Below, piece after piece: positions 1 to 6,825 of a stretch of 8,565 nt of DNA. This stretch comes from Bacteroidales bacterium (GTDB taxonomy: Bacteria > Bacteroidota > Bacteroidia > Bacteroidales > UBA12481): the NCBI GenBank assembly GCA_028707745.1, contig JAQWAJ010000053.1, forward strand, positions 1-8,565, read 5' to 3'. Every line of letters begins with the position of its first letter. The stretch's first letter is position 1. Under the pieces are notes generated by a model, which was given only the letters and a program-made list of their open reading frames with translations, was not told where the DNA came from and searched no databases. Both the position numbers and the translations under genes were made by a program.

Positions 1-225
1 GCGGTGAACGATACTGCCTTTCCCCTGGTGTTGATGGATCAGTCCGTCGTTAGTCAGTTTTGAGAGGGCATGCCTGACGGTTGGGCGGGTGATCTGGTGC
101 AACCGGCATAACTCATTTTCAGATGGCAGGATATCTCCCTCCTGGTACACTCCGTCCAGGATGTGCTTCCGGAGCAGCTCGTATATCTTACGATACTCCG
201 GTATCCGCTTTTGTGGAACTGCCAT
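1..225 (-). CDS. GntR-family transcriptional regulator, N-terminal DNA-binding domain (partial)
   Basis: This is a partial gene. It begins at the ATG whose complement lies at 223-225 and reads 75 open codons to the left edge, so the C-terminus is missing. Residues 8-75 form a typical GntR winged helix-turn-helix: an opening IPEYRKIYELL helix, the signature LPSENELCRLHQITRPTVR (residues 33-51) holding the recognition helix, and a wing ending in HQHQGKGSIV. Such proteins are cytoplasmic dimeric repressors that release DNA when a metabolite binds their C-terminal domain. In Bacteroidota, this type of N-terminus is often joined to a UTRA or LacI-like sugar-binding domain; which applies here cannot be seen. 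The gene diverges from the dehydrogenase operon across 171 bp that contains three palindromic repeats, one starting 11 nt upstream of this start codon. It is therefore the likely local regulator and probably controls itself as well. The family call is secure; the ligand is unknown. Confidence 0.9.
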   Translation of the reverse strand, partial: MAVPQKRIPEYRKIYELLRKHILDGVYQEGDILPSENELCRLHQITRPTVRHALSKLTNDGLIHQHQGKGSIVHR

Positions 226-235
226 TTCAGTTAAA

Positions 236-276
236 AATTATGTAAATACAAGATGCCAACATGTAAATACAAGTTG
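236..276. promoter_or_regulatory. Tandem pair of palindromic operator-like repeats
   Basis: Two 20-bp sites lie side by side at 236-255 and 257-276, and both contain the identical 13-mer ATGTAAATACAAG (240-252 and 261-273), offset by exactly 21 bp, or two helical turns. The core TGTA-AA-TACA is an inverted repeat. The second site is the better palindrome, with 8 of 10 base pairs symmetric across 257-276 (CAAC.TGTA..TACA.GTTG). The two 20-mers agree at 16 of 20 positions. GntR-family regulators bind short dyads of this kind, and the TGTA-NN-TACA core resembles, from memory, the operator of Bacillus subtilis AraR. Placement just upstream of the gntR start and downstream of a candidate minus-strand -7 box fits autorepression. 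The repeat structure is directly visible; binding by the adjacent GntR protein is inferred. Confidence 0.75.
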
Positions 277-289
277 ACTAATATTTTCT

Positions 290-297
290 CAAAAATA
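290..297 (-). promoter_or_regulatory. Candidate -7 element for the gntR gene
   Basis: Read on the minus strand, 297 to 290 is TATTTTTG, a full match to the Bacteroidota -7 consensus TAnnTTTG. Transcription would start roughly 7-10 bp beyond it, just before the tandem repeats at 257-276 and 236-255, so a repressor bound there would block gntR itself. No convincing TTTG -33 box is visible at the expected distance, and in such AT-rich DNA a chance match is not rare. Confidence 0.4.
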
Positions 298-320
298 ATG
301 AATTGATCAGTAAGAATAAG

Positions 321-328
321 TACTTTTG
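321..328 (+). promoter_or_regulatory. Candidate -7 element for the dehydrogenase operon
   Basis: TACTTTTG at 321-328 matches the Bacteroidota -7 consensus TAnnTTTG exactly. A start about 7-10 bp downstream would give a leader of roughly 60 nt before the E2 ATG at 397 and would place the repeat at 353-372 inside the early transcribed region. The -33 side is weak: only a TTG at 303-305, with a short spacing of 15 nt. It is the best promoter candidate by position, though a chance match in AT-rich sequence cannot be excluded. Confidence 0.45.
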
Positions 329-342
329 AAAAAACAATTTTT

Positions 343-372
343 CATGTTATCTCAACATGTAATAATAAGTTT
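343..372. promoter_or_regulatory. Third operator-like repeat with overlapping inverted repeat
   Basis: The 20-mer at 353-372 matches the strong site at 257-276 at 16 of 20 positions. Its left half, CAACATGTAA, is identical and its right half is degenerate (TAATAAGTTT). Overlapping it is a separate perfect inverted repeat, CATGTT (343-348) and AACATG (354-359), around a 5-nt spacer. The site sits downstream of the candidate operon -7 box and 24 nt before the E2 start, where a bound repressor could act as a roadblock. It is 96 bp from the second site, close to nine helical turns, so looping between sites is conceivable. The hairpin is too short and lacks a T-run, so it does not look like a terminator. 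Confidence 0.55.
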
Positions 373-396
373 AAAAAATAGTCCAAATCATACTAC

Positions 397-1719
397 ATGG
401 CTAATCCTGTTATCATGCCCCGTCAGGGGCAATCCGTCGAAAGCTGCATTATCAGCAGCTGGTTTAAGAAAGAGGGTGATGAGATAAAGAAGGGGGATAT
501 CCTTTTTAGTTATGAAACTGACAAGGCTGCTTTTGAATGTGAATCCGAATTTGAAGGCATATTGCTGAAACGGTTGTATCAGGAAGGTGACGAAGTAGTG
601 GTGCTCAAAACGGTCGCCATAATCGGGAAACCGGGAGAATCAGCCGATCAGTTTGATGATGTGTCAGAAATCGCCAAATCTGAAGAAACCGCTGCAGCTC
701 CGGTGAAGGAAGCAGAAAAGGTGATCATAGCCGCTAAGCCGGTTTATATCAGACCTGATGGTGAAAAGATCAAAATATCGCCGAGGGCCAGGAACAGAGC
801 CGAATCCATCGGGATCAGCTTTACAGATATTGAAGGATCAGGGCCCGGGGGCAGGATCGTTGAGGAAGATATCCGGAGAGCCGCGGCATCCCGTTCGTGG
901 GCAACCCCGCTGGCTAAATCGGTTGCAGCCGAAACCGGTAAAAGTATTCCGGTCCAGGGAACAGGCGCCGGCAACCGGGTGACTGCAGACGATCTGTTTA
1001 CGGCTACGCAGCCCTCCGGTGATGACTCGGAAGTCAGGAAGATCTCAAACATGAGGAAGATCATCGCTGCGAAAATGCATGAATCGCTGCAGAATTCAGC
1101 CCAGCTGACCCACCACACCAGCGCAGATGCCAGACGTTTAATGGAGTTGCGTAAAAAAGCCAAAGAAGCATTTGAAAAAGGAGCATCTGAAAATATCACG
1201 ATCAACGATCTGGTCTGCTATGCCGTGATCCGTGCACTCAAAAAACACCCGATGGCCAATTGCCATTTTCTGGGTGATTCGATCCGGGTTTTCAGCAGAG
1301 TGCATCTCGGACTGGCCGTGGACACCGAGCGGGGCCTCATGGTGCCGACGGTAAAGAATGCCGATGGCATGAACATCAACGAACTGTCGAAGCAATTGAA
1401 ATCAGTGGCCAACAGTTGCAAAAAAGGGAATGTCAATCCGGAGCTGCTTGCCAGCGATTCGGCCACATTCTCGGTTTCGAACCTCGGATCGTATGGGGTT
1501 GAGCTGTTCACTCCGGTGATCAACCTGCCGCAGGTGGCCATTCTGGGTGTCAATACCATCATCAACCGCCCGGCCGATCTGGGCAACGGGGTATTCGGCT
1601 TTGTGCCGTACATCGGATTATCGCTGACTTATGACCACCGGGCGCTCGATGGGGCTCCGGCTTCGGCCTTCCTTCGCGAAATCCGCCTGGAGATCGAAAA
1701 TCTGGATTTAACATTTTAG
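397..1719 (+). CDS. 2-oxo acid dehydrogenase E2 (dihydrolipoamide acyltransferase) with two subunit-binding domains
   Basis: This is the core acyltransferase of a 2-oxo acid dehydrogenase complex. It moves the acyl group from lipoyl-lysine to CoA and holds E1 and E3 in place. The 440-residue chain reads: one lipoyl domain (about 1-78) with the lipoylated lysine K43 in ETDKA; an Ala/Lys/Glu-rich flexible linker (79-125); a peripheral subunit-binding domain (127-162, ISPRARN to GPGGRIVEEDI); a second complete-looking binding domain (169-203, ATPLAKS to NRVTADDL); then the catalytic domain (213-440) with the active-site motif DHRALDG, catalytic His424 and Asp428. Family members normally have one binding domain, so the tandem pair is unusual. 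The start at 397 is well placed for the lipoyl domain; no Shine-Dalgarno is visible and the leader is AT-rich. It is the first gene of the operon, followed by E3 after 23 nt. The substrate (pyruvate, acetoin, branched-chain or other 2-oxo acid) cannot be decided from sequence. Confidence 0.95.
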   Translation: MANPVIMPRQGQSVESCIISSWFKKEGDEIKKGDILFSYETDKAAFECESEFEGILLKRLYQEGDEVVVLKTVAIIGKPGESADQFDDVSEIAKSEETAAAPVKEAEKVIIAAKPVYIRPDGEKIKISPRARNRAESIGISFTDIEGSGPGGRIVEEDIRRAAASRSWATPLAKSVAAETGKSIPVQGTGAGNRVTADDLFTATQPSGDDSEVRKISNMRKIIAAKMHESLQNSAQLTHHTSADARRLMELRKKAKEAFEKGASENITINDLVCYAVIRALKKHPMANCHFLGDSIRVFSRVHLGLAVDTERGLMVPTVKNADGMNINELSKQLKSVANSCKKGNVNPELLASDSATFSVSNLGSYGVELFTPVINLPQVAILGVNTIINRPADLGNGVFGFVPYIGLSLTYDHRALDGAPASAFLREIRLEIENLDLTF

Positions 1720-1742
1720 AATAACCCATAACCGCATAGAAT

Positions 1743-3098
1743 ATGTACGATGTTGGAATCATTGGAGGAGGGCCTGCAGGATATGTAGCTGCAGAGCGTG
1801 CCGGACAAAAAGGCTTATCTGTGGTGTTGTTTGACAAGAAGAAGCTTGGCGGCGTTTGCCTGAATGAAGGCTGCATACCCACCAAAACACTTCTGTATTC
1901 AGCCAAAATGTATGACCACGCCAAAGAGGGGGCCAAATACGGGATTAACTGCAGTGAGGTGACCTTCGACTTCGCCAAAATCATGCAGCGAAAAAATAAG
2001 GTTGTCGCTAAACTGGTTGCTGGCATTGGCGCTGCCATGAAGAAAGGAAACATTGAAGTGGTTTATGCCCAGGCAGAAATTGCAGAACGGGCATCTGACC
2101 ATATCAAAATAAAAGCTCTGGATACGATTTATGAATGCAAAAACATCCTGCTGGCTACCGGTTCGGAGGCGATGATTCCGCCAATCAAGGGATTGGTCAG
2201 GGAAGAGATCCTGACCAACCGTGAGATTCTGGATATCAAATCGGTACCAGAATCTCTGACCATCATCGGCGGAGGAGTGATCGGAATGGAATTTGCCAGT
2301 TTTTTCAATAGCATGGGATGCAAGGTCTCGGTGATTGAAATGATGGATCACATTCTCGGACCCACCGACCGTGAATTCAGCAATCTTCTGCAGCAGGATT
2401 TTGCCAAAAGAGGTATCGACTTTTATCTCGGTTGTAAGGTTGTGGAAATCAAAGGGAAAGAAGTTTTCTTCGAAAAAGAGGGTAAAACCGAAAGCATCGT
2501 GAGCAGTGAAATCCTGATGAGTGTTGGCAGAAAACCGGTAACTCAGGGTATTAACCTCGATAGGCTTGGTGTCGAGGTGGTTCGCGGAGGAGTTAAGATC
2601 GATGAACATTGTCGTACGAATATCCCAAATGTTTATGCAGCCGGCGATATCACCGGATTCTCTCTGCTCGCCCATACCGCCAGCCGTGAAGGGGAAGTGG
2701 CGGTTAACCACATTTGCGGCATTCCCGACCGGATGCGTTACAACGCCATTCCTTCAGTAGTGTACACCAATCCAGAGATAGCCTGTGTGGGCCTGACCGA
2801 AGAGGAGGCCAAAGCTAAGAACATCGCTTATAAAGTACGGACACTTCCGATGGCTTATGCCGGAAGGTTTGTCGTAGAAAACGAAGGAAAAAACGGACTG
2901 GTGAAAATTCTGGTCGGCGATAAATATAACGAGGTATTGGGCGTCCACATGATGGGTAATGCCAGTTCAGAGATGATCTTCGGCGCAGCCATCATGATCG
3001 AAATGCAGATGCGGGTGACCGATGTACAACAGATCGTGTTCCCCCATCCCACCATCTCTGAAATTTTAAAAGAAACCTTTTTTGCATTTAACGAATAA
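1743..3098 (+). CDS. lpdA: Dihydrolipoamide dehydrogenase (E3)
   Basis: This flavoprotein reoxidises the dihydrolipoyl group of E2 with NAD+, giving NADH. The 451 residues are typical in length for a plain E3 without a lipoyl domain. Visible motifs are the FAD-binding GIIGGGPAGY (residues 5-14); the redox-active disulfide in GGVCLNEGCIPTK with Cys39 and Cys44; the NAD-binding IIGGGVIGMEFAS (174-186); the second FAD motif NVYAAGDITG (296-305); and the C-terminal dimer-interface motif HPTISE with catalytic His435 and Glu440. All catalytic residues are present, so an active enzyme is expected. It lies 23 nt after E2 and 23 nt before E1, so the complex has its own E3 rather than sharing the housekeeping one. 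Mercuric or glutathione reductases share the fold but are excluded by the E3-type C-terminus and the context. No Shine-Dalgarno is visible. Confidence 0.97.
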   Translation: MYDVGIIGGGPAGYVAAERAGQKGLSVVLFDKKKLGGVCLNEGCIPTKTLLYSAKMYDHAKEGAKYGINCSEVTFDFAKIMQRKNKVVAKLVAGIGAAMKKGNIEVVYAQAEIAERASDHIKIKALDTIYECKNILLATGSEAMIPPIKGLVREEILTNREILDIKSVPESLTIIGGGVIGMEFASFFNSMGCKVSVIEMMDHILGPTDREFSNLLQQDFAKRGIDFYLGCKVVEIKGKEVFFEKEGKTESIVSSEILMSVGRKPVTQGINLDRLGVEVVRGGVKIDEHCRTNIPNVYAAGDITGFSLLAHTASREGEVAVNHICGIPDRMRYNAIPSVVYTNPEIACVGLTEEEAKAKNIAYKVRTLPMAYAGRFVVENEGKNGLVKILVGDKYNEVLGVHMMGNASSEMIFGAAIMIEMQMRVTDVQQIVFPHPTISEILKETFFAFNE

Positions 3099-3121
3099 TC
3101 ATTCTTTTTAATCATACTCCA

Positions 3122-5590
3122 ATGCCAAAAATTCAGAATATTGATCCTGCAAAGGTTAGAAAACCAGGCCAGATTACTTTTGGTAATATTCCTGTAAATC
3201 AATACAATAAAACCATCGATCAGGAGAAAGCCATTTACTCGGCTGACGATTTTGTGCGGATATACCGTGACATGGTAATCATTCGCGAGTTTGAGGTCAT
3301 GCTGAATAAAATCAAAACGACCAATGAGTATTTCGGGATCAAATATAACCATCCGGGCCCGGCCCATTTATCCATCGGACAAGAGGCATCAGCAGTCGGG
3401 ATGGCTTATTGCCTGACCATTCAGGACTATATATTCGGATCGCACAGGAGTCATGGGGAGATTCTGGCCAAAGGGCTGTCGGCCATTCATCAGCTGGACG
3501 ATACCAACCTGATGAACATCATGAAGAACTTCTTTGGAGGCAGCACCTTGAAAGTGGTTGAGCAGGGTCACCAGGGAAGTGTTAAAGACCTGGGAATCAA
3601 ATTCCTGTTGTACGGAACGCTGGCTGAGATCTTTGCCCGTGAAAACGGTTTCAAGAAGGGGCTTGGAGGTTCAATGCACGCTTTTTTCACTCCGTTCGGG
3701 GTCTATCCGAACAATGCCATCGTAGGCGGATCGGGCGATATCTCTGTGGGAGCCGCTCTGTATAAAAAAGTTAACCGCAAATCGGGCATCGTTGTTTGCA
3801 ATATCGGCGATGCATCGCTGGGTTGCGGTCCGGTTTGGGAAGGGATCAGCTTTGCCACCATGGACCAGTTCAAACAGTTGTGGGAAGGTGATTTTAAAGG
3901 CGGTCTGCCGATTTTGTTCAACATCATGGACAATCAATACGGGATGGGTGGACAAACCTGCGGCGAAACCATGGGTTACGGCATGCCGGCCCGGATTGGC
4001 GCCGGGGTTGATCCGAATATGCTTCATGCAGAGCGTGTTGACGGATACAATCCATTGGCCGTGATCGATGCCTTCAGAAGAAAAAAACAGATTCTTGAAG
4101 ATAAAAAAGGACCGGTTTTGCTCGATACACTGACTTATCGGATCAGTGGGCACTCACCTTCGGATGCCTCCTCCTACCGGTCAAAAGAGGAAGTTGAAGC
4201 CTGGGAACAGGCCGATTCCATCGTGTCGTTCCGCAAACAGTTGATTGATGCCAAAGTCGCAACATCTGAACAACTCGATCATATTACGGCAACAACTATC
4301 GATTCGATTAAACAGACCCTGACGCTTTCGATTGACGATACCGTTTCACCGCATCTCAATCTGGTTAAAAACCCGGAAACCATCAGCGGTATGATGTTTT
4401 CGAACCAGTCGGTTGACCGCATGGAAGAGGGTAAATGTGAAGTTTTTATGCCGATGGAGGAAAATCCACGGGTTAAACAGATTAAAAACAAGGAACGTTT
4501 TTATGTGGGAAAAGACGGACAGCCGGTTTCCAAACTAAAGACCTATCAATTGCGCGATGGTATTTTCGAAGCCATTATCGATCGCTTTTATAAAGATCCG
4601 ACCCTGGTGGCATACGGAGAAGAGAACCGCGACTGGGGTGGTGCTTTTGCCGTTTACAAAGGGCTGACCGAGGCATTACCTTACAACAGACTGTTCAATT
4701 CGCCAATTTCCGAAGGCGCCATCGTGGGTACCGCTGTCGGATATGGAATGTGCGGTGGCCGGGCGCTTGTGGAAATCATGTATTGCGATTTCCTCGGCAG
4801 ATGTGGGGATGAAGTGTTCAATCAGTTGCCGAAGTGGCAGGCTATGAGTGGCAATGTCATCAAGATGCCGGTTGTGATCAGGGTTTCGGTGGGTTCAAAA
4901 TACGGAGCTCAGCACTCCCAGGATTGGTCAACACTCGTTGGCCATATTCCGGGATTAAAAGTTGTTTTCCCGGCCACCCCTTATGATGCCAAAGGGTTGA
5001 TGAACGCCGCGCTCCAGGGCACTGATCCAGTGATCTTCTTCGAAAGTCAGCGGATTTACGACATCGGGGAGATGTTCCATGAAGGCGGTGTTCCTGAAGG
5101 CTATTATGAAATTCCGATCGGCGAACCCGATGTTAAACGTCAAGGTGACGATCTCACCCTGCTGAGTATCGGATCAACACTTTACACAGCCATCAAGGCA
5201 GCCGACATTTTGAAAGAAAAATACCAGGTAAATGCGGAGATCATCGATGCACGAAGCCTATCTCCATTCAACTACGAACCTGTTATAGAATCAGTTAAGA
5301 AAACCGGCAAGATCCTGTTGACCAGCGATGCTTCCACACGCGGGTCGTTCCTGAAAGAGATGGCCCAAACCATTACCGAACTTGCTTTCGATGATCTCGA
5401 TGCACCTCCGGTGGTAGTCGGATCGCGCAACTGGATTGTACCGGCCCAAGAAATGGAGAATTATTTCTTCCCGCAGCCAAGCTGGATCGTGGATGCCGTA
5501 CATGAAAAAATCATGCCGTTAAAAGGACATACCGTAAGCACCAATGTAACACCAAACGAACAGATCAGAAGGAACAAAGCCGGAGTATAG
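3122..5590 (+). CDS. 2-oxo acid dehydrogenase E1, fused alpha and beta subunits
   Basis: This is the thiamine-diphosphate-dependent E1 component, which decarboxylates a 2-oxo acid and acylates the lipoyl group of E2. The alpha part (about 41-360) has SHRSHGEILAKG (107-118), GLGGSMH (180-186), the cofactor motif starting at Gly229-Asp230 with Mg-binding Asp230, Asn271 and Tyr273 (by alignment to human PDH E1 alpha), and the GHSPSDASSYRSKEE loop (343-357). The beta part (about 476-790) has the family motifs YGEENRDWGG, SPISEGAIVG with the TPP-activating Glu531, and GAQHSQ with His598. At 822 residues it is longer than the roughly 650-700 of usual fused E1 proteins. Extra material includes an N-terminal extension (1-40), an insertion of about 40 residues (119-160), one of about 12 inside the TPP motif (near 246-258), a linker of about 115 residues (361-475) and a C-terminal tail. 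Normal GDG is GDA here. The substrate is not evident; acetoin, pyruvate or another 2-oxo acid are all possible. Confidence 0.93.
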   Translation: MPKIQNIDPAKVRKPGQITFGNIPVNQYNKTIDQEKAIYSADDFVRIYRDMVIIREFEVMLNKIKTTNEYFGIKYNHPGPAHLSIGQEASAVGMAYCLTIQDYIFGSHRSHGEILAKGLSAIHQLDDTNLMNIMKNFFGGSTLKVVEQGHQGSVKDLGIKFLLYGTLAEIFARENGFKKGLGGSMHAFFTPFGVYPNNAIVGGSGDISVGAALYKKVNRKSGIVVCNIGDASLGCGPVWEGISFATMDQFKQLWEGDFKGGLPILFNIMDNQYGMGGQTCGETMGYGMPARIGAGVDPNMLHAERVDGYNPLAVIDAFRRKKQILEDKKGPVLLDTLTYRISGHSPSDASSYRSKEEVEAWEQADSIVSFRKQLIDAKVATSEQLDHITATTIDSIKQTLTLSIDDTVSPHLNLVKNPETISGMMFSNQSVDRMEEGKCEVFMPMEENPRVKQIKNKERFYVGKDGQPVSKLKTYQLRDGIFEAIIDRFYKDPTLVAYGEENRDWGGAFAVYKGLTEALPYNRLFNSPISEGAIVGTAVGYGMCGGRALVEIMYCDFLGRCGDEVFNQLPKWQAMSGNVIKMPVVIRVSVGSKYGAQHSQDWSTLVGHIPGLKVVFPATPYDAKGLMNAALQGTDPVIFFESQRIYDIGEMFHEGGVPEGYYEIPIGEPDVKRQGDDLTLLSIGSTLYTAIKAADILKEKYQVNAEIIDARSLSPFNYEPVIESVKKTGKILLTSDASTRGSFLKEMAQTITELAFDDLDAPPVVVGSRNWIVPAQEMENYFFPQPSWIVDAVHEKIMPLKGHTVSTNVTPNEQIRRNKAGV
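5582..5585 (+). promoter_or_regulatory. Shine-Dalgarno-like site inside the end of the E1 gene
   Basis: GGAG at 5582-5585 lies 9 nt before the ATG at 5595, within the last codons of E1. It is the only clear purine-rich ribosome site among the operon's starts; the others have none, as is common in Bacteroidota. It supports the 5595 start and may help translation of the PHP gene, or coupling may be enough. Confidence 0.35.
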
Positions 5591-5594
5591 CACT

Positions 5595-6821
5595 ATGGAA
5601 AATTTTCTGAAACAATTCCCGTCCGCTGATGAACTGTTGAATACACCGGTCCCTGCAGATCTGTTGTATGAAGTGAACGGACATATTCACACGCCCTACT
5701 CTTTCAGTGCCTTTTCGGGGGTCGATCCCATTTTTAAAATGGCCACGGAGGAAGATGTCAAGATATTGGGAATCAACGATTTTTACACCACTGGAGGGTT
5801 TCTGGAATTTCACGACAATGCCGTGGAAAACTGGATCTTCCCGCTGTTCAACATCGAATTCATCGCCCTCGACCGGGAGTTGCAGAAAAAGGGCATCCGG
5901 GTTAATGACCCCAATAACCCCGGCCGAACCTATTTTAGCGGAAAGGGGCTGGATTTTCCCGAAACGCTCGATGCCGATCATTCGAGGATTGTGGAATCGG
6001 TAAAAGACGAAACTCACCGCCAGGTTGAAACCATGGTTCATAAAACGAATGAGCTGCTTGCTGATATCCATGCCGGACTGAGCCTTGACTATCAGGATAT
6101 CCGGAAAAACTATGCAAGGGATTTGGTTAGGGAGCGTCATATTGCCCAGGCATTGAGAATCGCAATTTTTCAGAAGTTCACCACAGTGAATGAGCGCAAA
6201 GAGTTCCTGACGAAACTTTATGACGGCAAAGAGCCGAAAGCAAATCTGGAGAGCCATACAGCAGTGGAAATCGAAATCCGTAACAATCTTCTGAAAGCAG
6301 GCGGAAAAGCATTTGTTAAAGAAGATGAAAAGGCATTTCTCAGTGTTGATGCCGTTATCGATATCATTATCAATGCAGGCGGGATCCCCTGTTACCCTGT
6401 TTTGCTGGACGATGCAAAAGGCTCAATTACCGATTTTGAGTCCAATAAAGAAGCGTTGCTCCATGAATTAAGGAAAAAGAGTATCTCCTGCATCGAGCTG
6501 ATGCCCGGAAGAAACGATGCAAAAATCCTGAATGATTTTGTGCAGTTCTTTCATTCAAAAGGGATTGTCGTTCTTTTCGGCACCGAGCACAATACCCCCG
6601 ACATGATTCCGCTTACCGTATCGTGCCGGAACCAGGTACCGTTGACCAAAGAGTTGAAAAGGATTAGTTTCGAAGGCGCATGCATCATTGCTGCGCATCA
6701 GTATTTAAGGGCACAGGGGATGGAGAGCCCGGTGGCAGAATGGCACCTCCTGGATGATAACCGGAAAAAAAGTACCGTTGCCCTTGGTAAAGCCGTTGTT
6801 TATCATTTTACAAACAATTAA
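5595..6821 (+). CDS. PHP-domain protein, predicted metal-dependent hydrolase with atypical motifs
   Basis: This 408-residue cytoplasmic protein has no signal peptide or membrane segment. PHP features are the opening motif NGHIHTPYSFSAF (28-40) with His30 and His32; LGINDFYTTGGFLEFHD (58-74) with Asp62 and His73; an FNIEF strand with Glu88; AGGIPCYP (261-268); and GTEHNTPDM (329-337). PHP enzymes hydrolyse phosphoesters or related bonds at a two- or three-metal centre. Two positions depart from the norm: the usual His of GGxPxxAHP is absent (Tyr267-Pro268), and the late D-x-H motif reads Glu331-His332. Residues 100-250 form a largely charged, probably helical insertion. The gene starts 4 nt after E1 and ends 4 nt before the aldolase/dehydrogenase, so it is very likely co-translated and belongs to the same pathway. 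A phosphatase or phosphoesterase acting on a pathway intermediate is the simplest guess. The family call is good; the activity is unknown. Confidence 0.8.
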   Translation: MENFLKQFPSADELLNTPVPADLLYEVNGHIHTPYSFSAFSGVDPIFKMATEEDVKILGINDFYTTGGFLEFHDNAVENWIFPLFNIEFIALDRELQKKGIRVNDPNNPGRTYFSGKGLDFPETLDADHSRIVESVKDETHRQVETMVHKTNELLADIHAGLSLDYQDIRKNYARDLVRERHIAQALRIAIFQKFTTVNERKEFLTKLYDGKEPKANLESHTAVEIEIRNNLLKAGGKAFVKEDEKAFLSVDAVIDIIINAGGIPCYPVLLDDAKGSITDFESNKEALLHELRKKSISCIELMPGRNDAKILNDFVQFFHSKGIVVLFGTEHNTPDMIPLTVSCRNQVPLTKELKRISFEGACIIAAHQYLRAQGMESPVAEWHLLDDNRKKSTVALGKAVVYHFTNN

Positions 6822-6825
6822 TCTC

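Noticed and set aside
240..273. Two identical 13-mers as the start of a CRISPR-like or mobile-element repeat
   Set aside because: Only two exact copies exist, the unit is short, and the palindromic core and position suit a regulator site; no cas gene, transposase or target duplication is seen.
89..277. 62-codon plus-strand open frame at the left end
   Set aside because: It overlaps the GntR N-terminus on the opposite strand, which translates to an unmistakable winged helix, and it runs through the operator repeats.
343..359. Inverted repeat CATGTT/AACATG as a possible terminator or attenuator
   Set aside because: The 6-bp stem is too weak, has no T-run and is AT-rich; overlap with the operator-like repeat explains it better.
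744..1205. 153-codon minus-strand open frame inside E2
   Set aside because: It lies wholly within the E2 binding and catalytic domains and has a shadow-like composition.
1899..2711. 270-codon open frame on the minus strand inside the E3 gene
   Set aside because: It is antisense to lpdA, whose protein has every family motif. The antisense translation has no recognisable domain and looks like a coding-strand shadow.
5565..6257. 230-codon open frame on the minus strand over the E1/PHP junction
   Set aside because: It spans two well-supported genes on the other strand and shows no motifs or promoter of its own.
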